A stretch of 64,000 nucleotides of DNA from the NCBI RefSeq assembly GCF_900005765.1, contig NC_041688.1, positions 1,087,341 to 1,151,340 on the forward strand, in the 5' to 3' direction. Position 1 is the stretch's first letter. Every line of letters begins with the position of its first letter. The stretch is from Plasmodium relictum (Eukaryota > Apicomplexa > Aconoidasida > Haemosporida > Plasmodiidae). Made by a program: the position numbers and the translations under genes. The notes beneath the pieces are model-generated. The model saw only the letters and a program-made list of their open reading frames with translations. It was not told where the DNA came from and did no database searches. Shown piece after piece: positions 34,933-46,142 of the stretch.

Positions 34933-36408
34933 TTATTGAATTCTCTTATTTATACAAAATTTATAAAATAAAATTAAAATATTAATTATAAATAAAAATA
35001 TAAGGAAGAAAATAATGGGATATAAAAATAATGTATTATCTCTTTTTAATTTAATTTTTAGAATTTTTTTGTCATAGTAAGTTTCTAAAAATAAATATAT
35101 ATTTGATGAAAAATTGATAGTGTTATTTAATACTTTATCAATAAATCTGTATATTTTATTTTTATCAGATACTTTTACAAAAGCAAATAATTTATTATTT
35201 AATTCAGAATAAAAAGTTGCCTTTTTGTGAATAGTATCGCAAATGTATTCGTTTACAGTCTCTGCGTTCTTATTATATTTTAAAAAACATACATTACCAT
35301 CTATGAGATTATACAAATAATTAGGAATTCTTATAGGTATATCATAAAAAATATTAAAAAAATAAAATTTCCTTAGTACTTTTTTAATTTTAGGATTATT
35401 TTTTTCAACATTACTATTTACCTTATTATGATGTAATGTTTTATTTTGTAGTATATCCTTTGCATTTATTTTATTTATTTCTTCATTTTTATGCATCTTT
35501 TTTTTTTCAAATATTTTTTGATAATTATCTTTCATTTTATCTAAAAAATTTTTTAATATTTTCTTTTTTTTATCCATTATATCATAACTATATTGATTAT
35601 ATATAATTTTTGAATTATGTTTCTTTTTAAAAAAATTTTGAAAAATATTATTTTTTTTTTTGTATGTGAAATTGTTAAAATACTCATTTTTTCTACATTC
35701 AATGATTAAGACGTTGTTGTGCGTGTTTTCATTTAGATAAAAAATGAAATTATCAAAAACTAAATTACCATTTGCGTACATCTGGCTATTATGACATTTC
35801 CCTTTAACTTTGATCTTTTTAACATTTTCTTCAACGTATGAATTGTAAAAATAGATATTATATCTGAATTCTTCGTTTAATAGCAAATGTGTATTTGAAG
35901 AAAAATCAATTAAATTAATATTATTTAAATAGAAATAAGAAGTTTTTTTATTGTTTTTTATTTTAAATTTATATTTCTTAGATTTCTCATAAAAAATTGT
36001 TATTGTTTTTTCTTCATTTTCTTTTAATGGAACACTTTGAGGTAAATCATAAAAGCTTACTTTCTTTTTATCTATATAAATAAAATATTTTTTTAGATAA
36101 AGTTCTTCTCTTTTAATATTTTCACTATTATGTAAATATTCCAAAGTATTTTCATTAAAAAATATGTCATTTTCTAATGAATTTTTTATATATATATGGT
36201 ACTTCCATATATTTAATAAAGGGCTAATGATTATCTCAGATGTATATTCATTTAACTTTAATTCATAGAAATAATTTTCTTTATCGAATAGAAAATTAAC
36301 ATTATTTATTAGTATATCACTAATGAAAATTTCATAATAGTTATTACACAATTTTGTTTTTAAATGAAGAATAAAAAACTGAAATAATAAGATAAAAATA
36401 TATTTCAT
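34933..36408 (-). CDS. Type I membrane protein of the secretory pathway, unknown function
   Basis: 491 residues, single exon. It starts with a signal peptide (MKYIFILLFQFFILHL, residues 1-20 or so) and ends with one transmembrane helix (about 463-484: FLYPIIFFLIFLFIINILIL) followed by a short basic tail (KFCINKRIQ). The part between is Asn/Lys/Tyr-rich and would face the lumen or the outside. Its few Cys include KCHNSQM, IIECRKN, VCFLKY and YICDTI. The topology, plus IPIRIPNYLYN at about 370-380, could fit the PIG-X/PBN1 subunit of GPI mannosyltransferase I, but the match is too weak to assign. It is divergent from MSP8, with which it shares a 2-kb promoter interval. Confidence 0.75.
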   Translation of the reverse strand: MKYIFILLFQFFILHLKTKLCNNYYEIFISDILINNVNFLFDKENYFYELKLNEYTSEIIISPLLNIWKYHIYIKNSLENDIFFNENTLEYLHNSENIKREELYLKKYFIYIDKKKVSFYDLPQSVPLKENEEKTITIFYEKSKKYKFKIKNNKKTSYFYLNNINLIDFSSNTHLLLNEEFRYNIYFYNSYVEENVKKIKVKGKCHNSQMYANGNLVFDNFIFYLNENTHNNVLIIECRKNEYFNNFTYKKKNNIFQNFFKKKHNSKIIYNQYSYDIMDKKKKILKNFLDKMKDNYQKIFEKKKMHKNEEINKINAKDILQNKTLHHNKVNSNVEKNNPKIKKVLRKFYFFNIFYDIPIRIPNYLYNLIDGNVCFLKYNKNAETVNEYICDTIHKKATFYSELNNKLFAFVKVSDKNKIYRFIDKVLNNTINFSSNIYLFLETYYDKKILKIKLKRDNTLFLYPIIFFLIFLFIINILILFYKFCINKRIQ

Positions 36409-38398
36409 TGTATATTAAAAGAAAAATTAGTATAAATAAAAAATGTGAATAATTAAAGAACAATATTAAAGAAAAAAATAGCAAGATGTTTGATTATTAA
36501 TAATATTTATCTTAATACAATTTTAAAATACATTATATATATATATATATACATAATTTTAATTTATTAGATAATGTTTATAAAGTTAAGAAAATTTTTT
36601 AAATGCTTTTCATATTTATATTAAAGTTCCTTTTTGTATTTGCCATTTTATGTATTGTATTTTATTTTTCCTATATTTAATTATTTTATTTATATAAAAA
36701 TATTTTTATTTTTATTTTATTTGGATAATTGCACAAATAAAAAATATAATAAATTCCTATTTTCTTTTTTTATTTACGTTTTCTATAAAACGGATTTTAT
36801 AAGCATTAAATTTTAATTTTAATTCTGTCTTTAGTTACTTAAGTTGCACCATTATACATTTTTTTTTTTTTTATCATAATATTTTTAGTAAAAAAATGAT
36901 TTCAAAACTAATGAATAAAAAATATATTTTTTTTATTTTTATAAAAAAAAAAGAAAATATTCAATAAAAATATGTAGAAAATTTATCTCTTATTAATAAT
37001 TAAGAAAAATATATAAAAAATTATATCTGTCTAAAAATATATATATGTTTTATTTAACTAATCATAGCACTTAAAAGCAAATGAATACATCTAATTGAAA
37101 TTTTAATTAAATTTATGTAAAAACACAGAGGGATAATATACAAGTAATTTTTACGAGTTATAATAAAGTGTAAAGATATATTTTTTTTTTTAAATACGGT
37201 TTATATAAAAAAAAAAAAATATTCTATTTTCTTATATAAAATATGATAATCATAATACTTGCTCCTATAGGGGAAAAAAGAAAAGGAATAAAGGAAAATG
37301 ATTAGTATTTATTTATTATTTATATTAAATATTGAAATATAAATTTGAAATAGAAAAATAAAGTTTTGAACAGTTAAACTATTGTAAATGAAAAAAAAAA
37401 AAAATCTATAATTGAGTTTATTTTAATTACTGTATATGTAAATAGTTAAGATATACTTTTTATATATCAGTAAATATAAAAAATATATTCGTATTTCTTT
37501 TTTAAAGTTAAAGTATACTGACGTGGTTTTGTTTGTAAAAAAAAAAAAAAAAAAATTATGTGAATATTTTAGTACGTCAGCTTATGCACTTCTCTAAAAA
37601 TTGAGATATCTACGAATAAATTATCATATACAAAAATATATATATATAGTAAATCCTTTTGTTTCTTTTCAATTATTATTTTTTATTATAAAATGATTTT
37701 TTAAAAAAATATATGAAATAGAAATATTATCCATAGGATCCATTTTTACAAATAGGGAAAAAAAAAAAATATTCTATTTTTCTTTATATTTCTATTTATA
37801 TTTATTTTTGAATTAAGAATTTTTGCATAAGGATACATTTAAATAAAATATAATTTAAGCAAATATATGAGATATACTCATGAATTATATTATCCTTGTA
37901 TCTTTTTTTTTTGTATTATTGCATGCGCCCCTATTAATAGTATTTAGCATGTAAAATAATTTAAAAAAAAAAATTTTTTATTAAAAAAAGTGTATAAGAC
38001 ATTTTTAACTAAATTTTTCTCTTTCTTTTTTTGAGAATAAATTATATGCTTTTATTTAAAAAAATGAAATTGGTAATTTTATATAATTATAATAAATAAT
38101 TAAGTTGCTATAAGTATCACTTTTAGATCTTAAAATTTATTTCTACTCTAAATTTTTTAGAAAATCTACACTTTTCTAAAAAGTGTTTATTCACTATTTT
38201 TTTTTTAATATCTCTATTTTTAAAATATATAATAAGAACTTAATGGCATATTGAGTTATACGTGCTTTTCAATTTTTTATATCTGTGCAAAAAAAAAAAA
38301 AAAAAAATAGTAATAAAAAAAAGTTAAAAAATAGTAACACAATATTTATAAATATCATATTTATATATTATTATTCTTCTCTCTTTTATATAATTAAA
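36409..38398. promoter_or_regulatory. Shared divergent promoter region upstream of MSP8
   Basis: 2 kb between the membrane protein gene (-) and MSP8 (+). It contains an inverted pair of TGACGT-type sites (37518-37524 and 37574-37580), a perfect 8-bp hairpin at 38168-38186, and a GTGCA element at 38285-38289, about 110 bases before the MSP8 ATG. GTGCA is the core bound by the invasion-gene regulator AP2-I (established for P. falciparum); its use here is inference. The plus-strand ORF could be extended upstream to 38285, but this adds a Lys/Asn leader before the signal peptide and is not favoured. Confidence 0.4.
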
Positions 38399-39958
38399 AT
38401 GGAGATAAAATTACATTTAATTTTTTTTTTAATTTGTATAATATTCTATAAAAATGTTGTGAAATGCAATAATAACAATAATAAGAACATTATAAGTAAG
38501 TCATATAATAATATCAGAAAAAATTTTTCGAAATGGAATAATTCTTCAATAAATGACAAAGATAATGATGAAAATTTAAATACTGAAGAACATATAAGAA
38601 AAAGTATTAGTAATTACAAAAACTATTTATTACGCTTAAAGAATTTTCTTGATTCTAGTAAAGAGAGTAAAGAAGAAAATAGCGATAATTATGATAAAAA
38701 TGATGAAAATTATGAAGACAATAATTTTGAGCATAACCCTATAGAAAATAAAAATAATGAAAGTTACGATAACAAAAATGATAACAATGAAAGTGATTCT
38801 ATAGATGAAAGCACTGTTGAAGGAAATAATGAATATAGTAATGAAAAAAATAGCAATGAACATGATGGAAATGGGGATGATACTAGTGAAGAAAATGAAG
38901 AAATGTTAGAAAAGTTTGCTAATTTTCAGGAAATTAACAGAAAATATATGGAACTTCAAGGAAATTCAGAAGATGAAAATAATGTTTACAATAAATATGA
39001 TACAGAATCATATGATGAAGATGGTGACGGAAAAAAAGTTTTAAGTGCATACGATATCAAAATAATGGAAACAGTTAGACAAGTGAGTATCAGAGCATCG
39101 AGAATGGATGTGAATTATTTTAAAGATATAGATAAGGAGTTTAAAAACTGTTTTGACAAACATGATTTTTTATTTTGTAAGATGGCTGATAAGATTAAAA
39201 TAGACTTAGGTAATGGAAATATGAAAAATAAAGAATATGCCATAAACAAATTAGAAACTTTATTCAATCAAATAAATAAGGATTATATAGAAAAAGACAA
39301 TTTTGATTTGCATAATTATTTGCTTGATTTAAAATTCATCAATTTTTTTGTATTGAATAAAGCATCCGACAATTACAATGATATTGTAAATTTAGTTAAT
39401 GATATAAATTCTAAAATAGAATTATCATCTATAGATGGAATTATTAATTCTTTTGTTCATAATAAAAATATAAATTATAAAATTAAAGAAAATATAACTA
39501 ATATAATTACAAAAACTTCTATTAAATATTTTAAAATAGAAATAAATAAAGAAAAAAAACTGTTCCTACCTGTACTAGAATATCATAATAATAAATCTCT
39601 CAATTACATATCTGATACTTTTTTTAGAAATAATAAAATATGTGAGAATAAAATGTGTCCATCTAATTCTAATTGTTATATAATCGGTCTTGAAGAGGTG
39701 TGTAGATGTTTTCCCGGTTTTAAAGAATTAATAGAAGATAATACTATTAAGTGTGTAAAAGATGATGAAATAGATTGTATGAAAAATAATGGAGGTTGTG
39801 ATAGCAATGCAAAATGTGTTTTTGAAGAAAAAAAAATTGTTTGTGAGTGTAATGTTGATTATGAAGGAGATGGTATATATTGTTCTAATGCATTTTTTAA
39901 TTCGATTAATATTTTAATTTTCCTTATAGTATTGATTTTTAATTTATACATATTATAA
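38399..39958 (+). CDS. MSP8: Merozoite surface protein 8 (double EGF, GPI-anchored)
   Basis: 519 residues from the Met at 38399, chosen because it directly precedes a signal peptide (MEIKLHLIFFLICIIFY ... VVKC). An upstream in-frame Met at 38285 would bury it. The middle is a long acidic Asn/Asp/Glu-rich region, then a helical segment with KNCFDKHDFLFC. Two EGF-like modules of six Cys each sit at the C-terminus: the first from NKICENKMC to IKC, the second from IDCMKNNGGC to GIYC. A hydrophobic GPI-attachment tail (INILIFLIVLIFNLYIL) ends the protein. The layout matches MSP8, a merozoite/ring surface protein processed to leave the EGF part on the membrane (family knowledge). MSP10 also has double EGF modules but differs upstream. 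It is somewhat shorter than falciparum MSP8 (about 600). Confidence 0.88.
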   Translation: MEIKLHLIFFLICIIFYKNVVKCNNNNNKNIISKSYNNIRKNFSKWNNSSINDKDNDENLNTEEHIRKSISNYKNYLLRLKNFLDSSKESKEENSDNYDKNDENYEDNNFEHNPIENKNNESYDNKNDNNESDSIDESTVEGNNEYSNEKNSNEHDGNGDDTSEENEEMLEKFANFQEINRKYMELQGNSEDENNVYNKYDTESYDEDGDGKKVLSAYDIKIMETVRQVSIRASRMDVNYFKDIDKEFKNCFDKHDFLFCKMADKIKIDLGNGNMKNKEYAINKLETLFNQINKDYIEKDNFDLHNYLLDLKFINFFVLNKASDNYNDIVNLVNDINSKIELSSIDGIINSFVHNKNINYKIKENITNIITKTSIKYFKIEINKEKKLFLPVLEYHNNKSLNYISDTFFRNNKICENKMCPSNSNCYIIGLEEVCRCFPGFKELIEDNTIKCVKDDEIDCMKNNGGCDSNAKCVFEEKKIVCECNVDYEGDGIYCSNAFFNSINILIFLIVLIFNLYIL

Positions 39959-42859
39959 CTTTTATGAATTTTTGTGCAATTTCTTCATTATTTTATTTTT
40001 TTTTCCTAATATACATGTAATAATATGTTTAACAAGTTTTTCATTTTAATTATTTTATTATTTAAATTTATTTTTTTTTAGTAATATTTATTATATTTCT
40101 TTATATTTTATTAATTCCAAAAATATATATTTTTTGATTAATTTACATGCACAGTTGATTGATAGATTATCATTTTTTTTAATTTAATATTTCATTGATT
40201 TTAATTTTATTTTTTTCAACAAAAAGCATATTTTTTTTCATTGAGTAGTATGTTATTTTAACGAAATGTATTTTATTAAGATAAGATTTTATTATTTTAC
40301 TAATTTATTACTGTATTATAATAGTATATGATTATTGCAGTTTTTGTTAATTTTTATTTTCTTTCGTTTTCACTTTATTATTATATTTACAATTATAATA
40401 TTTTTGATATTTCATTTTTATTTTATTATTTTATAGCCATTATGAAGTTTTCTATATTTTAATTATATATGTACACTACCAAATTCTAAAAATAACAATT
40501 ATTTCATATCTTAGTATTTTTTATTCTTTATTACTAGAAAAAATGAAATTTTTTGAATATTATACGTTGAGGGTATTCGTTTTTTTTTTTTTTTACTGAT
40601 ATTTGTAGTTATTTCCTAGTAATAATGAAAAATGGGAAGTATTAATATTAGTTTCGAATATTTGAAATGTTTTTATAACATTTCATTTTTTAAAAAAATA
40701 TTATTTAAAAAAAGAAATTTTTAGAATTTTTTAAATTTTAACTTTTAATTTTTAATTTTATTGAGTGCTAGGATAAATAATATATTTATACATATATTTT
40801 AAAAAAATATTTCAGTCTACTTAGAATATTTGGCTAATATGTTAAAAAAAAAAAAAAATGTATCTTTTTTACATTAATTTACAAGAATATAGAAGAATTT
40901 TTTCAATTTTAAAGAAATGGATAATATAATTTTTCATATATAAAATTATTATATATACTTAAAAATTTTCACAAAAAATTATGCACATGCATGATTAATA
41001 ATATGTAACTAAATTTTATTCTATTTGTGATTATTACAAGATAAATTTATAAAAAACATAAAAAAATACTTATATATGTTATTTATTCATTTTTAGTTTC
41101 ATTCTTATTTTATTTTATTTTATTTTTTCTTATATTTTTATTTATTTTGTATAAAATTAGACTTACGTAGATCTAACTGTATTTTATTGAATCAGAAAAC
41201 GGTACAATTTGAAACAATTAAAAATGCAACAAATTATATAAATAAACGTTTATAATATTTATTTTTAATATTTATTAAAATTCATTATTTTCTTAATTTT
41301 TTTTTTTTTTCTTTTTTTTTTTTTTGTATAAAATAATTTATAACTAAATGGTGAAAATAAAAAAAAAAAAAATTATAAATATTAATTACTATAAATAGAA
41401 AGTACATACTAAAAAATAAACATAATTTTTCGTTTTTCATATATATTAATCTCAGTGTTAAATATAGAAAAAAGTAACACGGTTGTACACATAATATAAA
41501 AAAAAAATTCTTTCGCTATTATAATTAATAATAAAAAATAATCTTACTAATTTAAATATGACAGTAATAAAAAAAGAAATGTTTTGAGCATTTTGAAAAT
41601 GTATAAAAATAAGTATAGGGTTATAGTATTTCAAGAATTTACAAAAAATTACTCATGTTTTAAAGAAAATTTAAGAATCTACTCTTCATTCAAAATTTTG
41701 CTTTGCATTTATATACTAATTTAGTTGTGTAAATAGTATAATTTACTACTTAAACATTTAATAAACACTATTTAAAAGAAAAAAAATCAATGCAGTACAT
41801 TTGGGTTTTTTTTAATTATTTATTTGATAACATAATTTTTTTTTATTATTGAACTATTAACTATTCCTATTATTAAAAATGTTTTCTATATTATGCTTTT
41901 CATATTTTTATTTTTATAATTATGTAATTATCTTCAATACATTTAAACTTTTGTAAATTATTTCAAACTATATTAAATTAATTTTTTGAGCTATCTTATT
42001 TTTTTGCATTAACATGCCAAAATAGAACAAAATTTTTTTTTTAAAAGTAATTTGGAGTTTTTTTTTAACTTTTTGTGATTATTTTTTACCTTTTTATTTT
42101 TAATTGTTCATGTATTTTCGTATTTAATAAATAATTTTTTTTTACAAATACAAATCTCTTAAAGTATGATGAAGAATAAATTTATTAATGTATATATTTT
42201 TTTTTTACGAAGTTGTCTATATACAATAATTTTTTTATGGTTACAATATTTTAAACTAAAATAAGATAAACGACAACACTTTATCTTCAAAAAAAAAAAA
42301 AAAAAAAGTTGATTTGAACTTCTAAATCTTTATGAAATTTTGTTTATTTTTCTTTTATTTAAAATTATAATTTCCTTATTTGTTTTATGAATAGTTAATA
42401 AGGAAGCAAAGCCGCATTTTTTAAAATTATTCTGCGATATATTTTATACGGATAATATAAATCCATCATTTAAATTTTAAAAACAGGGATGTATTGTTTA
42501 TTAATATTAAATTCCTTATCCTAATCAGCTTATATTTAAGATATTTATATATAGTTTTTATATTATTATTTTATTTTAATGTAGTCTTATTTAACTTATT
42601 ATTCTGTTGATACATTTTTTTTCTTTTGTTGTAATCATTTGTTTTTCACTATATTTCAAGATATTTTATTTTTATTTAAAATATTTTAATGCATATATAT
42701 ATGAATTATTTGATGTTTACTTTTATGATTAAATTTAATATTTGAATTAATGTTCTTTTGTTTTTATTATTTCAGTTATCTAACAAAATAGGATATATTT
42801 TTTTTTTTATAATTAAAGTTATATTTAAAAATACTTAAATTTTTTATTTTCTTAGTATT
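39959..42859. other. 2.9-kb intergenic interval between MSP8 and the MGNGC gene
   Basis: Mostly AT-rich with homopolymers. It contains a GCACATGCATG element at 40983-40993 (TGCAC plus a TGCATG core; ApiAP2-type motifs). A coding-like fragment at 41148-41255 is listed separately. No complete gene was seen. Confidence 0.5.
41148..41255 (+). pseudogene. Possible reverse-transcriptase-like relic
   Basis: A 35-codon plus-strand open fragment whose composition is unlike its surroundings. It reads KLDLRRSNCILL, then QFETIKNATNYINKRL and a stop. The LDL start, and the spacing to FETIKN, loosely recalls the fingers/palm region of Ty3/gypsy reverse transcriptases. There is no start codon and no continuation. 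Avian Plasmodium genomes are known to hold such retrotransposon fragments. The identity is weak inference. Confidence 0.2.
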
Positions 42860-43558
42860 ATGGGTAATGGATGTAAAAAAATAGTTAGAACTAGAGCTAA
42901 TAAATACTCTTTTGAAGAATATGATGAATACTTTGGTTTTATGAAAGATAATAATTCACGTAGAAATAGTTTGAATAATTATAATAATGTATGTACTAAT
43001 GAATTATATAAAGAGACAATAATAAAAGAAGATAAAGGTTCAGTAAATCATGATGATTATTATTTTGAAAGGAGTGGATCATTTGCCAATTCTGATGATA
43101 TCTACTACATAATAGAAAATGAAAAAAAAATAATGTTAAGAAAAGTTGATAATTCAGATGTAGAAAATTTTCTTATAATAAAAAAACGTATAGAATTGAA
43201 AAAAAATACAAATTTCTATAAAAATAAGAAAAAAAAAAGCTTAAATGATGAAAAAAACTTTCCATTATCATATAAAGATGAAGATTATATGCAACTATCA
43301 TTGCTTAACAGAGATAAAAATATTCAATCGCATATAAAAAATTCGGAGGCGGAAACATGGTGTAGTTCGTCAAGTGATATTTTAGAAGAAGATGATAAGT
43401 ATAATATGTTAACAAAAGATAGTAATTATGAATTAGAGGAAAATAAAAAAAATGACTATTATTGTGATTTTAAATTAAATAATCAGATTAATTCATTGAA
43501 TTCTAATGAAATATATTCCAATAATATGGTTAATAAAAATATAAAAGAGAATAATTAA
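42860..43558 (+). CDS. MGNGC protein, predicted N-myristoylated and palmitoylated, unknown function
   Basis: 232 residues, single exon. It begins MGNGCKKIVRTR: Gly2 for N-myristoylation, Cys5 for palmitoylation and a basic patch after them. This combination usually anchors Plasmodium proteins at the plasma membrane or inner membrane complex. The rest is charged and Asn/Asp/Glu/Ser-rich with no domain that I recognise, including an acidic Ser cluster (WCSSSSDILEEDD) that looks like a casein-kinase-2 target. It is not an ISP-type protein as far as I can tell, because no PH-like core is visible. It is convergent with the Mpv17-family gene. Confidence 0.75.
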   Translation: MGNGCKKIVRTRANKYSFEEYDEYFGFMKDNNSRRNSLNNYNNVCTNELYKETIIKEDKGSVNHDDYYFERSGSFANSDDIYYIIENEKKIMLRKVDNSDVENFLIIKKRIELKKNTNFYKNKKKKSLNDEKNFPLSYKDEDYMQLSLLNRDKNIQSHIKNSEAETWCSSSSDILEEDDKYNMLTKDSNYELEENKKNDYYCDFKLNNQINSLNSNEIYSNNMVNKNIKENN

Positions 43559-44630
43559 TTAAAAAATGAAAAAATTTTGAAATAAGATGTGGAAATAAAA
43601 AAAAAAAAAAAAATTTAGACAAGTTGATCCTCATTCTTAAAAAGAGGAATATAAAATGTTCTTTATATAGTGACATAAAAAAAAGGGGATAGGCTAAAAT
43701 AAGGGAAAAAAAAAGAATTAGCACTGTGTTAAAAATGTCAAAATTAAATGAAAAAAATGAATGTAGTATTATATATAAATAAACATGAAAATATAATGCG
43801 GAAAATAGAAACATATATAATTTATATATATATATATATTTATGGTAATAAAATAAATAATATTTAAGTATTGTTCATTTGTATCATTTGTATATTGCTA
43901 ATATATTTTTAATACAAAATAACATATTTTTATTCTATTTTTTTTTTTTAAATCTTTAAATGCTATCATAATATTTCTGAATTCTTCTTTTTTATAATAT
44001 TATGTTTATTAAAGGCTTAAATCAGTTTGCCCTATATTATTCAAATTAAACAAATCATATATTTACAAAAATAATATATTATACTTTAAAAGAAAAGTTA
44101 AAAAAACATAACTAAAAAATATGTATAAAGAGTTATTTTTAAGAAAAAAAAAATAATTTTATAAAACAGTTTCTAAGCTATTTTTAATAATAAAATAATT
44201 AAAATAAATTAAAATGAAATTAAAAGGTTATAATTTAAAAAAATTAATTTAATTTATAATAAATATCATGTATATTTTAAGTAATAGTATATTTAATTAG
44301 TTTTAATTAAAAAAACAACAAAGTACTATATTTTCCTTTTTAATAAATTTTTTTTTTCTTTAGATAAAAATAAAAATATTACTTTAAATATTTTTTATAT
44401 TACAAGAAATAATTAATTTTTGTTTTCCTGCTTTTCTAAACAATATATAATCTTTTGTGAAAACTTATGCATATAATTTTTTTTTTTTAATTTTACAGTA
44501 TATTCACCTATTTAAGAGATTTTAATATATTTCTTCATTAGTCTTAATAAAAAAGAAAATAAAATTCTTATTTCGTTAAAATGGATTATTTAAATATATG
44601 CCTATCCTGTTTATGAATAATTTATTTTGT
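43559..44630. other. Convergent 3' interval between the MGNGC and Mpv17-family genes
   Basis: 1.07 kb of AT-rich DNA with an (AT)n run near 43825-43840. It should hold two 3' UTRs. Nothing else was seen. Confidence 0.6.
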
Positions 44631-46142
44631 TTATTTCTTATTTGCACACCAAGATAAGAAAATAACCCAAAAAAAGTCAGCAAAAAAAACAACACTAGCT
44701 TGATATATTCTTGGTACAAAAACAAAATTAATTAAAGTTAAAGGTGTCCAGGTCATTAATGAAATTAAAAATACCTTTAATCCTGTATTAACAATTTTAT
44801 CGAGAATTTCTGATTTTTTTTGATTTTTTAATAAACCATTATAAAAAAAAAATATTGCTAAATGAATGGGACCAAAAATAAAATTGTCAAATAATGTAGG
44901 TAACAATGATTTATATATAAATATATTTGGTTTTGATTTTATAAAATTTGCTAAAATTTTTCCATACCACCATGTCATTATTGGCCCTTCTAATGATACA
45001 CCAATAAAAGCCATCCTAAATGTTCTTAAAACGTCATATTCTTTATTCTTTTTATGAGCTTCCATGAGCTGACATGTTACATCAGCAATAAAATATAATG
45101 TACCTGCTATTAAACAGTTCATTAATAATAAATGTTTTTCAAATAAATTATTTAATAGTAATGCTATTTTGTTAACATAAAAAGAATATTTTCCTTTTTC
45201 TGTATGTACATTTTTTTCATTTTTTATATCATTAATTGCATTATTCACATCTTTTAATTTTATATGTGTTTTAATGTTTTTTTTTTCTCCATTATTTGAT
45301 ACATTGATTGTATTATCATCTATATTTATACTTTCTATATTTTTTTTTTCATCTTTTATTTGATTTAATAAATTTTCTATATTTTCATTTTCTTTTATAT
45401 TTCTTGTTTCGCATTGCATATTTTTTTGACTATTTATTGTGTGTAAATTTTTATTTATTTTCATTTTGTAAAATATGTTGTTTATATTAATTATATTATT
45501 TATATTTTCAATATAAGTTATCCCATTTGTATTTACAATTTGGTTATTAAATAAATAATTATTTTTTTTTTCGTTTAATTTTTTTCTTTTTTTTAATTCA
45601 TCAGTTTCTAAGTTATTTATTGTACAATGTAATTTTTCATTTATATTTTCATATTTATTTTTATTTATTTCTGGTATTTTAAATTCTTTGAAATTTGTAT
45701 TTGTATTAAATGAAAGTAACTCCTTTTTTATTTTAACTTTTTCATTATCTAATAATTTAGAATATATATATCCTTCTGTGAAATACCATCTTTTTAAATT
45801 ATATTCTATAAAAAAAAAAAAAAAATGGTATTTTCATAACCAAAAAAAGGATTATTAAGAAATATTTTTAGTTCAATACATGTATATATATATATATATA
45901 TTAAAGTAACAAAGATACATAAACTTCATCAGTTTTTACATTATATTCTTTAGAGAAATTAATGAATATCTTTTTTATATAATGTTTGCTGATTAAAAAA
46001 ATATGTGTGTGCACAATTTAAAGTTTTATCTACTAGTATTTTTTTGAAGATTTAATTTACCTAAAAATGATGAATTCACATTTTTTGACATAAACTTCAA
46101 ATGCTTCCTTTTTATTTCCATATAGTAAGTACTAAGTTTCAT
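44631..46142 (-). CDS. Mpv17/PMP22-family membrane protein with long N-terminal extension
   Basis: Exon 1 is 46142-46061 and exon 2 is 45805-44631. The intron is 46060-45806 (GTAAAT...TTTATAG, phase 1). The spliced protein is 418 residues. The C-terminal ~175 residues are the Mpv17/PMP22 domain, with four membrane segments and the signatures IADVTCQLME, RTFRMAFIGVSLEGP, WWYGKIL, LLPTLFDNFIFGP and, at the end, WTPLTLINFVFVP with FFWVIFLSW. The family sits in the mitochondrial inner membrane or in peroxisomes; parasites of this group lack peroxisomes, so the mitochondrion is likely. Its members have been described as small channels. The Asn/Lys-rich N-terminal extension includes RWYFTEGYIYSKLL right after the splice. 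Without exon 1 the reading would start at an internal Met at 45464. Confidence 0.85.

Noticed and set aside
38285-38398. Upstream 38-codon extension of MSP8
   Set aside because: The extension begins with a Lys run and would place the signal peptide internally. The Met at 38399 gives a normal secreted start.
43530-43814. Minus-strand open frame of 94 codons overlapping the MGNGC end
   Set aside because: Phe/Leu-rich translation of A-rich 3' UTR DNA that overlaps a better gene.
45464-45466. Internal Met as the start of the Mpv17-family gene
   Set aside because: The frame stays open upstream to a good acceptor at 45806, and a matching first exon with GTAAAT donor exists at 46061-46142.
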